DNA from: Rubrivivax sp.
GTDB lineage: Bacteria; Pseudomonadota; Gammaproteobacteria; Burkholderiales; Burkholderiaceae_C
Assembly: GCA_030693565.1 (NCBI GenBank)
Contig: JAUYAJ010000509.1
Span: 1-8,050 of the forward strand
Direction: 5' to 3'
DNA: 8,050 nucleotides
The notes beneath the pieces are model-generated. The model made no database searches. It had not been told where the DNA came from and worked only from the letters and a program-made list of their open reading frames with translations. Positions 1 to 5,690 of the stretch are shown here, piece after piece (the first letter of the stretch is position 1; each line of letters begins with the position of its first letter). A program made the translations under genes and the position numbers.

Positions 1-674
1 GTGATGCGGTTGAAGCTCTGGTCGGCGGCGTCGACGACCAGGGCTTGCAGCAGTGGCTGCGAGATCACGGCGTCGGTGGCGACGAAGCCGAGCATGGTCG
101 CCATGTTGGGCTTGATCATGCCGGCGCCTTTGGAGATGCCGGTGACGGTGACGGTGCGGCCACCGATCTGGAGCTGGCGCGACGCCGCCTTGGGCAGCGT
201 GTCGGTGGTCATGATGCCTTCGGCGGCCTGGCCCCAGTGGCCGGCGGCCAGGTCGGCCACGGCAGCGGGCAGGCCGGCCTCGATGCGCTCGACCGGCAGC
301 GTTTCCATGATCACGCCGGTGGAAAACGGCAGCACCTGGCTGGGCTGCACGCCCATCACCGCGGCCAGTGCGGCGCAACTGCGCCGGGCGCGTGCCAAGC
401 CGTCGGCGCCGGTGCCGGCGTTGGCGTTGCCGGTGTTGATCAGCAGCGCGCGAATGGCGGCGCCGCCGGCCAGGTGCTCACGGCACAGCTGCACCGGCGC
501 GGCGCAGAAGCGGTTTTTCGTGAACACCCCGGCCACCGCCGCGCCTTCGTCGAGCGCGAAGACGACCAGGTCACGCCGGTTCGGCTTGCGGATGCCTGCC
601 ATGGCAGTGCCGATGCGCAGGCCGGGCACGGGGTGCAGCGAGGTGGGGTCGGGGGCGGTGAGGTTGACGGGCAT
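1..674 (-). CDS. argJ: Bifunctional glutamate N-acetyltransferase / amino-acid acetyltransferase ArgJ (N-terminal part)
   Basis: ArgJ moves the acetyl group from N-acetylornithine to glutamate in the cyclic arginine pathway; many homologues also use acetyl-CoA. It acts in the cytoplasm. The window holds 224 complete codons; the C-terminal portion (roughly 180 residues, judged from the usual family length of about 400) lies beyond the left edge. Seen directly: an N-terminus MPVNLTAPDP, the STGVIME segment at residues 118-124 (oxyanion-hole Thr-Gly), and GAGMIKPNMATML around residues 183-195. Within that last motif the family cleaves itself before Thr193 to form alpha and beta chains, with the Thr as nucleophile. 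The start at 674 has a GGAGAA ribosome site at 688-683, 8 nt upstream. It is divergent from the small exported-protein gene at 755. No frameshift is visible. The family assignment is secure. Confidence 0.96.
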   Translation of the reverse strand, partial: MPVNLTAPDPTSLHPVPGLRIGTAMAGIRKPNRRDLVVFALDEGAAVAGVFTKNRFCAAPVQLCREHLAGGAAIRALLINTGNANAGTGADGLARARRSCAALAAVMGVQPSQVLPFSTGVIMETLPVERIEAGLPAAVADLAAGHWGQAAEGIMTTDTLPKAASRQLQIGGRTVTVTGISKGAGMIKPNMATMLGFVATDAVISQPLLQALVVDAADQSFNRI

Positions 675-754
675 GCTCGGGATTCTCCGGTGGACAGCGT
701 CCAGTGTAGTGGCGAGCGAAGCTGTAGGTGCGCACCTGTAAACTGGTCAGCACC
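675..754. promoter_or_regulatory. Divergent spacer between argJ and the small exported-protein gene, with a 12-bp palindrome
   Basis: This 80-bp spacer must carry the start signals for argJ (leftward) and possibly for the gene at 755 (rightward). It contains a perfect palindrome AGGTGCGCACCT at 726-737 and a shorter inverted repeat TGGAC/GTCCA at 691-703 with a 3-nt centre. The argJ ribosome site is at 683-688. A weak -10-like TAAACT lies at 740-745 on the plus strand, without a convincing -35. I do not recognise the palindrome as an ArgR box or any other named operator. That it is regulatory is inference from position and symmetry alone. Confidence 0.35.
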
Positions 755-1210
755 ATGATTGCCCACGTGAAAAGACCCCTGTCGGCGCGACGCGCCGTGT
801 GGATTGCATGCGTCACCGCACTGGGCCTGCTGGCCGCAGGTGCCGGCTGCGCTGCCGGTCCGACGCCCATGCCTTTGACGTTGCAGGCGCAGATCGATGC
901 GCTGATCGGCGATGCGCGCTGCTCGACAGACGATGTCTGCCGCAGTGTCGGCATCGGCGTGAAACCCTGTGGCGGACCGTCGGCGTACCGCGCCTGGTCC
1001 ACGGTGCTGACGGACGGTGCGGCACTGCAAGCGCTGCTGGCACGCCAGCGCGAAGAGCGCGTGCGCGATATCGCGCGCAGCGGCGAGTTGTCGGACTGCG
1101 CCGTCGTGCCGGACCCGGGCGCTTTCTGCCAGCGTTCGCCTTCGGCCGCTACGGGCCACTGCCAGCTGCGCCCATCGGGCGGGCCCACGGGCAATTCCTC
1201 GCTGCGCTGA
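755..1210 (+). CDS. Small exported cysteine-rich protein of unknown function
   Basis: I do not recognise a named family. The 151-residue product has a basic N-terminus (KRPLSARR) followed by a hydrophobic stretch at about residues 15-31, so it is probably exported. A cysteine at residue 32 follows LLAAGAG, but Gly rather than Leu stands at -3, so a lipoprotein is possible and not assured. The mature part has six cysteines (56, 62, 72, 115, 125, 136), a number that would suit three disulfides in the periplasm. Conserved-looking blocks are RCSTDDVCRSVGIGVKPCGG and the C-terminal SDCAVVPDPGAFC region. The start at 755 gives the most compact signal peptide. An in-frame GTG at 728 would add nine residues, and no strong Shine-Dalgarno precedes either. 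It diverges from argJ and converges on the protease gene, so it is a single-gene unit. Coding status is likely; function is unknown. Confidence 0.7.
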   Translation: MIAHVKRPLSARRAVWIACVTALGLLAAGAGCAAGPTPMPLTLQAQIDALIGDARCSTDDVCRSVGIGVKPCGGPSAYRAWSTVLTDGAALQALLARQREERVRDIARSGELSDCAVVPDPGAFCQRSPSAATGHCQLRPSGGPTGNSSLR

Positions 1211-1235
1211 TCCGATCCGCCCGCGCCCCAACGAC

Positions 1236-1259
1236 ACAAGGGGCCCGAAGGCCCCTTGT
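1236..1259. terminator. Shared hairpin terminator between convergent genes
   Basis: The arms ACAAGGGGCC (1236-1245) and GGCCCCTTGT (1250-1259) pair perfectly over 10 bp around a 4-nt loop. Read on the minus strand the loop is TTCG closed by C and G, the very stable UUCG tetraloop common in terminators. The hairpin lies 25 nt past the stop of the exported-protein gene and 23 nt past the stop of the protease gene, so it can end both transcripts. The downstream T tract is poor in both directions (TTGTTGC on the plus strand), so efficiency is uncertain. Confidence 0.75.
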
Positions 1260-1282
1260 TGCAGATCAGGCAATGACGCCCA

Positions 1283-4200
1283 TCACTCCAGAGGAGCTTC
1301 GGGCTTCATCCGCAACAGCGGTGCTGCCAAAGGCACCGCCACCACCGGCGCATTGTCGATCAACACCGTCGTGTTGCCCATCACTGCGCCGCCCGCCGTG
1401 CTGCGGTACTGCACGTTGCCCAGGTAGCGCGCGCCAGCAGGCACGTTCCAGCTCAAGCCGATCGAGGCGGTGCCGCCCAGATAGGCCGTCGCCGGGCCGA
1501 AGGCCCTGAGCGTCTGCACACCGACCGCCGGACCGACGACCCAGGTCGACAGCACGAAGTTGGCCGCACCACCGGCCGGCGCATAGGCGTTGACGCAGGC
1601 CGTGTAGGTCGTCGCAGCTGTCGGGTTGGCCAGCTGGACGAGCTCGTTGGAGTCGTTGTTGCCACTGCTGCCCACCGTGGTTGCGCCGCGCCTGACGATC
1701 AGGTCGATGTCGCTCGCCGCCCCGCCTTCGGTGTCTTCGTTGAACAGCTGCACACGAAGCAGTTGTGCGCCGCTGGGCACCGTGAACGGGAAGCAAACAT
1801 CGGGCTGACCCTGCACCGAACGTCCGCTGAAGCGCGTCGCCGGCACCAGGCCAGTGGCCGTTGTGATCAGCGACCCGGCGTAGCCGGTGCCGACCGTGAA
1901 CACCTTGGTGCCGATGTTGCGGCTGTCGGTAACCAACGAGTTGCCGACAAAGTTCGAACCCTTGACCTGCACCGGGCTGCGCACGGTCTTGCCGCCGTCG
2001 CCGGTCCAGACCAGTTCACCGAAAGTCCAGACTTCCAGTGCTGCCGTGGTGCGGGTGATCGTCGCCGTATAGCTCGCCGAGCCACCCGCCGGAATGGTCA
2101 GGCTGGCCGGCGAGGTGGTCACCGTATAGCCCGGCACATTGCTGCTGGACGCATAGGTCACCGAGGTGGCGCCCTTGTTCGTCAGCGTGCGCGTCACCGT
2201 CGCAATGCCGATCACGTTGGCGCGTGTGATCGAGGGCACGTTCAGGTTCCACGGGCTGATCGCCCCGGCCTGGTAGGCGTCGTACTCAGCTGGCGTGACG
2301 TCGTAGACCAGCGAAGTGGCGAGCGCCCCATTCGGGTTCGCGTGCCCGGCACCGTAACCGAAAGGACCGGTGTTGGTGGAGGCGTTGGTGACGAAAGGCA
2401 TGCCCGAGTCGGGGTTGCCGTTGGCCAGCTTGACGATCGGTTGCGCACTGGTCATCAGCGCCGACTTGATCGCTGCCGGCGACCAGGACGGGTTGGCTTG
2501 CTTCATCAGCGCGGCCATGCCGGCGATGTGCGGGCTGGACATCGAAGTGCCAGAAATCATGTTGGTGGCCGGTAGCGGGAGCAGAGTGCCGCCGACGATC
2601 TGATCGCGCTGCGCCCCCGTGATCGTGCGGTCAGAGTAGGCCGCGATGATATCGGTGCCGGGCGCAGTGATGTCCGGCTTGAGCATGTTCGCGTCGCCTT
2701 TGTTCGGACCGCGCGACGACGAGCCCGACATCACTGGCGCAACGATGCCAGCCACCTGGACGCCGCCGCTGAAGCTGGCCATGCCGCCAGCCGCCGCGTG
2801 TGCGAACACCTGGGCTTCGTGCGTGGTCTGCAGATGCACCATCGGGATCGATGCTGCGACGACGAACAGCGAGGTCGCCGAAGCCGGCAAGTTGATGGCG
2901 ACGTTCTGCGCGATGTAGGCCACCGCACCCGCCGTCTTGGCGTTGTTCGCCTTGTTGACGAAGGCATTGCCGCCGCGATAGCAGACGAGGATCTTGCCGG
3001 TGACCTTGTTGCGGTCGAGCAGCGTTGCCACCCCGTCGGCGCCACCGTAGCACTGCTTGAGCTGGGTCAGCTGCGTCGCCGTGTAGGTCGCGCCCGCGAA
3101 TCCCGCGTCGGTGGACAGGATCAGCTGAGCCTGCGGCACGCCCGCCAGCTGGAACGACGGGCCGCTGGCCTGGTAGCCGTTGCCGGGGGCACCATGCAGC
3201 GTCACCGTCGCTTCAGTGTAGCGGTCGTGCGTCGAGTTTCCGACGGTCATCAACCAGGGGCTGATGTGCGCCACCTGGGGCGTGAAGCCACCCGCCACCG
3301 AGCCATGCGAATTGCCGGCCGATGCAGCGACGAAGACGCCGGCATGCGACGCGGCCTTGAAGGTCTGCTCGACAGCGTCGAGATAACTCGTCTGGCTGCC
3401 GCTGATCGAGTAGTTGATGACGTCGACGCCGTCGGCCACCGCTTTGTTGATCGCAGCGATGCTGTCGGAAGTGAAGCAGGAGTTCACCCGCAGGCCGACG
3501 TTGGGCGCTGTCACGCCGACATACGAGTAGCAGACCCTGTAGGCTGCCAAACGTGCACGCGGCGCGATGCCGGAGAACGAAGGGATGACCGTGCCCTCGA
3601 CCTTGCCGGAACTGCCTTGGTTGCCACCCGCGGTGGACAGCGTGTGGCTGCCATGGCCGTCTTCGTCACGCGGCGACGCGTATTCGGTGGGCCAGGGGGT
3701 GTAACCCGTAGCCAGGAAACCGGTGTTGAAGAACTGAGCGCCGATGAGCTTGTTGTTGCACATCGCAGTCGTGAAACCAGGCCCGGTCGCGCAAGTGCCG
3801 TTGTAGCGGCCAGCAGGCAACGGGGCGTAGACCACAGTGCCAGGCTGGTTGTACGGCACCGGCTTGCCGGTGACGGGGTCGACCTTGTCCGAGAACGACG
3901 GGCTTTCCGGCCAGACGCCGGTGTCGACGTTGGCGATGATCACGCCCTCGCCCTTCAGGCTGCGGCTGTTGGCGTCGACCTTGGACCAGAAGCCACCCGG
4001 TGCGTCCAGACCCAGGAACGACGGCGTGTAGCTCGTGTCCGGCGCCATCGCTTCGTCGACGGTGATTGCCTTGACGGCCGGATCGAAGCGCAGCTTGTTC
4101 AGCTCGGCCTCGGTCAGCTTGGCGGCGAAGCCGTTGAACACCACGCCGTAGCGTTGGTAGACCTGGGCCGACGGCACGGTCGCCGTCACCGAAGCCGCCT

Positions 4201-4426
4201 TGGTGTCGAGGTAGCGCAGGTAGCTCTGAACCTCGTTAGCGGTTACCTGCAGCTTGTTGCCGCTGGCCGGGCGCGTGGCGGGCAAGCCGCTGATGCCGCC
4301 TTGGTAACTGGCCGCTGGCGCGTCGGCCAGCTGGATGATGTAGTTTTTGCGCGGCGCCTGCTGGGCGCTGGCCGCGAAGGCCAGCGCGACCAGGCCAAGG
4401 CCGACGGCGTATCTTGCTCGTGTCAT
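1283..4426 (-). CDS. Secreted S8-family (subtilisin-like) serine protease, cucumisin-type layout
   Basis: This is a secreted endopeptidase of 1047 residues. A signal peptide runs over residues 1-21 (cut after ASA). An I9-like propeptide covers about 28-130 (YIIQLAD start, FNGFAAKLTEAEL), which in the family folds the enzyme and is then removed. The S8 domain has Asp168 in NVDTGVWPES, His258 in DEDGHGSHT, oxyanion Asn372 in ASAGNS and Ser628 in SGTSMSSPH, so the full triad is present. A PA domain is inserted at about 430-555 (GKILVCYRGG). A Fn3-like domain follows at about 730-825. At about 870-965 is a region like the pre-peptidase C-terminal (PPC) domain, with DIDLIV and a TYTACVNAY end. About 80 further residues are unassigned, with no transmembrane tail or sorting signal. 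The start is fixed by AGGAGG at 4440-4435, 8 nt before ATG. It lies 30 bp behind the PEP-CTERM gene, probably in one operon. The substrate is unknown. Confidence 0.95.
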   Translation of the reverse strand: MTRARYAVGLGLVALAFAASAQQAPRKNYIIQLADAPAASYQGGISGLPATRPASGNKLQVTANEVQSYLRYLDTKAASVTATVPSAQVYQRYGVVFNGFAAKLTEAELNKLRFDPAVKAITVDEAMAPDTSYTPSFLGLDAPGGFWSKVDANSRSLKGEGVIIANVDTGVWPESPSFSDKVDPVTGKPVPYNQPGTVVYAPLPAGRYNGTCATGPGFTTAMCNNKLIGAQFFNTGFLATGYTPWPTEYASPRDEDGHGSHTLSTAGGNQGSSGKVEGTVIPSFSGIAPRARLAAYRVCYSYVGVTAPNVGLRVNSCFTSDSIAAINKAVADGVDVINYSISGSQTSYLDAVEQTFKAASHAGVFVAASAGNSHGSVAGGFTPQVAHISPWLMTVGNSTHDRYTEATVTLHGAPGNGYQASGPSFQLAGVPQAQLILSTDAGFAGATYTATQLTQLKQCYGGADGVATLLDRNKVTGKILVCYRGGNAFVNKANNAKTAGAVAYIAQNVAINLPASATSLFVVAASIPMVHLQTTHEAQVFAHAAAGGMASFSGGVQVAGIVAPVMSGSSSRGPNKGDANMLKPDITAPGTDIIAAYSDRTITGAQRDQIVGGTLLPLPATNMISGTSMSSPHIAGMAALMKQANPSWSPAAIKSALMTSAQPIVKLANGNPDSGMPFVTNASTNTGPFGYGAGHANPNGALATSLVYDVTPAEYDAYQAGAISPWNLNVPSITRANVIGIATVTRTLTNKGATSVTYASSSNVPGYTVTTSPASLTIPAGGSASYTATITRTTAALEVWTFGELVWTGDGGKTVRSPVQVKGSNFVGNSLVTDSRNIGTKVFTVGTGYAGSLITTATGLVPATRFSGRSVQGQPDVCFPFTVPSGAQLLRVQLFNEDTEGGAASDIDLIVRRGATTVGSSGNNDSNELVQLANPTAATTYTACVNAYAPAGGAANFVLSTWVVGPAVGVQTLRAFGPATAYLGGTASIGLSWNVPAGARYLGNVQYRSTAGGAVMGNTTVLIDNAPVVAVPLAAPLLRMKPEAPLE

Positions 4427-4434
4427 CTAGGGTT

Positions 4435-4440
4435 CCTCCT
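4435..4440 (-). promoter_or_regulatory. Strong ribosome binding site of the protease gene
   Basis: On the minus strand AGGAGGAA sits 8 nt before the ATG at 4426, near the consensus anti-16S pairing. It lies within the 30-bp gap after the PEP-CTERM stop codon, so the protease can be translated independently from a shared message. It also settles the start codon. Confidence 0.85.
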
Positions 4441-4456
4441 GACAAGTCCGGGGCGG

Positions 4457-5134
4457 TCAGATCGATTGTTTGCGGCGCGTCGCGCCGAGCAGGCCAAGGG
4501 CGCCGATCACCAGCGCCAACGAGGCCGGTTCGGGCAGTTCGGCATGGATGTTGTCGATCGAGAACTGCGCCTGATTGCTGGCCGGGTTCACGCAAAAGCC
4601 GTTGCCATCGTACAAGCAGGCCAGGAAGGTGACCGACTTCACGAAGCCCGACAAGGCACCCAGCGTGCTGACGTCGATGGTGCGGAAACCGAAGTCGCCA
4701 TTGGCGTCGGAATCACCGAAGTCCCAGATCTGGGTGAAGGCCGCACCGGCCGAGTCAATGCCCATGGCCACCAGCGCGCCCGGCGACATCGTCGGACCGA
4801 GCGGGAACGGCGACACGAACGAGAAGTCGAAGCCGTGGATGCGGGACCACAGGCCGTTGCCGGCGGTCATCGTGACGGCGCTGTCGTTCAGTCCGGTGTA
4901 GAACTGCCCGTCGCTGCCGAGCGGCGCCGGGTAGAAGAAACCCGCGCTCGAATCCACGCCGCCAAAGTCGCCGCCGACCTTGAAGCTGAATCCGCCACTC
5001 GTGAACGATTCACCGTTGCCGAACAGGTTCGGTGTCACGTCCTCGAACGTGACCGTGCCCGCCGACGCCGGCGCTGCCACCGCCAGGCCCACCGCTGCCG
5101 CGCACGCCAGGGCGCGCCAATTCATCTTTCCCAT
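4457..5134 (-). CDS. PEP-CTERM sorting-domain protein (QFxxD type)
   Basis: This is an exported surface or matrix protein of 225 residues. Seen: a signal peptide (residues 1-25, cut after ASA); a body rich in Gly, Ser, Asp and Phe, opening with GTVTFEDVTPNLF; a cysteine pair at 173 and 181; QFSIDNI at 190-196; and a C-terminal sorting signal made of PEP (201-203), a hydrophobic helix (about 204-219) and RRK (220-222). Known: PEP-CTERM tails are processed by exosortase (EpsH/XrtA type) in bacteria that make exopolysaccharide. The QFxxD motif just before the tail matches what I recall of an NCBI-defined PEP-CTERM family, probably NF038120, but that label needs checking. The start at 5134 has AAAAGGA at 5147-5141, 6 nt upstream; the in-frame ATG three codons later lacks a good site. 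It precedes the S8 protease by 30 bp and follows a long structured leader. No exosortase gene is in the window. The ligand or role is unknown. Confidence 0.9.
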   Translation of the reverse strand: MGKMNWRALACAAAVGLAVAAPASAGTVTFEDVTPNLFGNGESFTSGGFSFKVGGDFGGVDSSAGFFYPAPLGSDGQFYTGLNDSAVTMTAGNGLWSRIHGFDFSFVSPFPLGPTMSPGALVAMGIDSAGAAFTQIWDFGDSDANGDFGFRTIDVSTLGALSGFVKSVTFLACLYDGNGFCVNPASNQAQFSIDNIHAELPEPASLALVIGALGLLGATRRKQSI

Positions 5135-5145
5135 ACGACATCCTT

Positions 5146-5160
5146 TTCAATGCGATTGAA
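5146..5160 (-). repeat. 15-nt inverted repeat touching the PEP-CTERM ribosome site
   Basis: On the minus strand TTCAAT (5160-5155) and ATTGAA (5151-5146) are perfect inverted arms around CGC. The downstream arm overlaps the first bases of the AAAAGGA ribosome site (5147-5141). It could be a small RNA hairpin affecting translation start or a protein-binding operator. The symmetry is seen; a function is only inferred. Confidence 0.45.
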
Positions 5161-5178
5161 GGTGCCCTAGGCGGACCG

Positions 5179-5305
5179 AGCCGGCCGAAGTATCGACCCG
5201 GCTTGCACGCTCGGGGGTTCTCAAAAAAATCACCGCCGGCCTTAGGCCAGCAGAGTGACGCAAGTGTCGCGGGACTCGTCCCCCAAAGTTGAACACTCCC
5301 CCGAG
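5179..5305 (-). promoter_or_regulatory. Candidate structured 5' leader RNA of the PEP-CTERM/protease operon
   Basis: Read as minus-strand RNA, this stretch has several nested complementary segments. An outer stem pairs CTCGGGGG (5305-5298) with CCCCCGAG (5217-5210), 8 bp across 80 nt. Directly adjoining it, AGTGTT (5297-5292) pairs with GACACT (5268-5263), capped by the small hairpin GGGA-CGAG-TCCC (5282-5271). Next comes the terminator-like hairpin (5253-5233) with seven U, still inside the outer stem. Downstream lies a separate hairpin, AGCCGG (5203-5198) with CCGGCT (5184-5179), extended inside by TCGA/TCGG around loop TACT, with one bulged G. The arrangement resembles a three-way junction with an embedded expression platform. 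I tested it by eye against c-di-GMP-I and guanidine-II riboswitch signatures and found no match. No ORF with coding character covers it. Whether it is transcribed from its own promoter is not known. Confidence 0.45.
5223..5253 (-). terminator. Intrinsic terminator-like hairpin with U7, in the PEP-CTERM leader
   Basis: On the minus strand CTGCTGGCC (5253-5245) pairs with GGCCGGCGG (5241-5233) around TAA: 9 bp including two G-U pairs. Three nt later comes a run of seven T (5229-5223). The form is that of a Rho-independent terminator. It lies 437 nt beyond the secA stop and 88 nt before the PEP-CTERM start codon. It may end read-through from secA, or act as an attenuator if the operon promoter lies upstream of it. 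Confidence 0.65.
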
Positions 5306-5319
5306 ATCGGGTGGAATCG

Positions 5320-5348
5320 TTTATACCTACCCTGACTTGACGCGAAAA
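5320..5348 (-). promoter_or_regulatory. Possible promoter of the PEP-CTERM/protease operon
   Basis: On the minus strand TATAAA (5325-5320) is a good -10 match in otherwise GC-rich DNA. At 17-nt spacing the -35 position reads TTTTCG (5348-5343), a poor match (3 of 6). Transcription would start near 5313, just before the outer stem of the structured leader, giving a leader of about 180 nt. The location relative to the fold supports it; the weak -35 argues that an activator would be needed, or that the real promoter is elsewhere. Confidence 0.3.
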
Positions 5349-5690
5349 GTGATAGCCGGATTCCGCGGAAATGAGACTGCCGCTCGACCGCAATTCGCAG
5401 CCTGCGGGCTCGCCCAAAACGAGCGCACAGCGAGCACCGCAGTGGTGCCGAACAGCGGCGCCGGGCGCGCTCCGCGCGGTTCTTTGATTTGCTCCGCGGA
5501 CCCGTGCAATGGCTCTCGAATCCGGGACCGGAGCGGGTCGACAAAGCCGTCCACCGGCGTCGGGAACGAGGCGGGCACTGGGCCGGCCGCTCCATTCCAG
5601 TGCAGATCGGACCGCGGCCGACAGCAGCGCCCAGCGGCGCCAACCGAAGCGGTCGACGCCCGAAGGCCGCGAGCCGGCGGCCCGCCGCCC
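5349..5690. other. Non-coding spacer downstream of secA with short GC-rich palindromes
   Basis: No convincing gene lies here on either strand; the open frames are arginine/serine/proline-rich translations typical of non-coding GC-rich DNA. Visible structures: palindrome TTCCGCGGAA at 5361-5370 and its core TCCGCGGA again at 5493-5500; inverted repeat GCACC/GGTGC at 5434-5448; CGGCGCCG at 5457-5464; GCGCC/GGCGC at 5627-5640; and GGCGG/CCGCC at 5676-5689, one base past the secA stop. None has a T tract, so no clear secA terminator is seen before the one at 5223-5253. Nothing marks an insertion sequence or attachment site. Confidence 0.5.

Noticed and set aside
728..754. GTG start at 728 for the small exported protein
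   Set aside because: It would put nine extra residues before the signal peptide and overlap the palindrome; no ribosome site supports it. ATG at 755 is preferred but not proven.
2798..5170. A 790-codon open frame on the plus strand opposite the protease and PEP-CTERM genes
   Set aside because: It is rich in Arg, Gly, His and Val with no domain or signal, and runs antisense to two clearly coding genes. Long antisense frames are expected in GC-rich DNA.
5271..5284. Guanidine-II (mini-ykkC) riboswitch, because ACGA appears in a hairpin
   Set aside because: That class needs two hairpins each with an ACGR tetraloop closed directly by the stem. Here the loop pairs as CGAG and there is no second copy.
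5210..5305. c-di-GMP-I (GEMM) riboswitch
   Set aside because: The GGCCTAA string recalls part of that class, but the conserved ACGCAAAGC segment and tetraloop-receptor arrangement are absent.
5390..5403. Sigma-54-like promoter (AGGCTGCGAATTGC, minus strand), attractive because some PEP-CTERM genes are RpoN-controlled
   Set aside because: The distance between the GG and GC elements is one base too short (9 rather than 10), and the match to TGGCACG is poor. Sigma-54 promoters do not tolerate this spacing well.
5505..5535. tRNA-like T-arm (TCGAATCC)
   Set aside because: No flanking 5-bp T stem, acceptor stem or anticodon arm can be formed around it.
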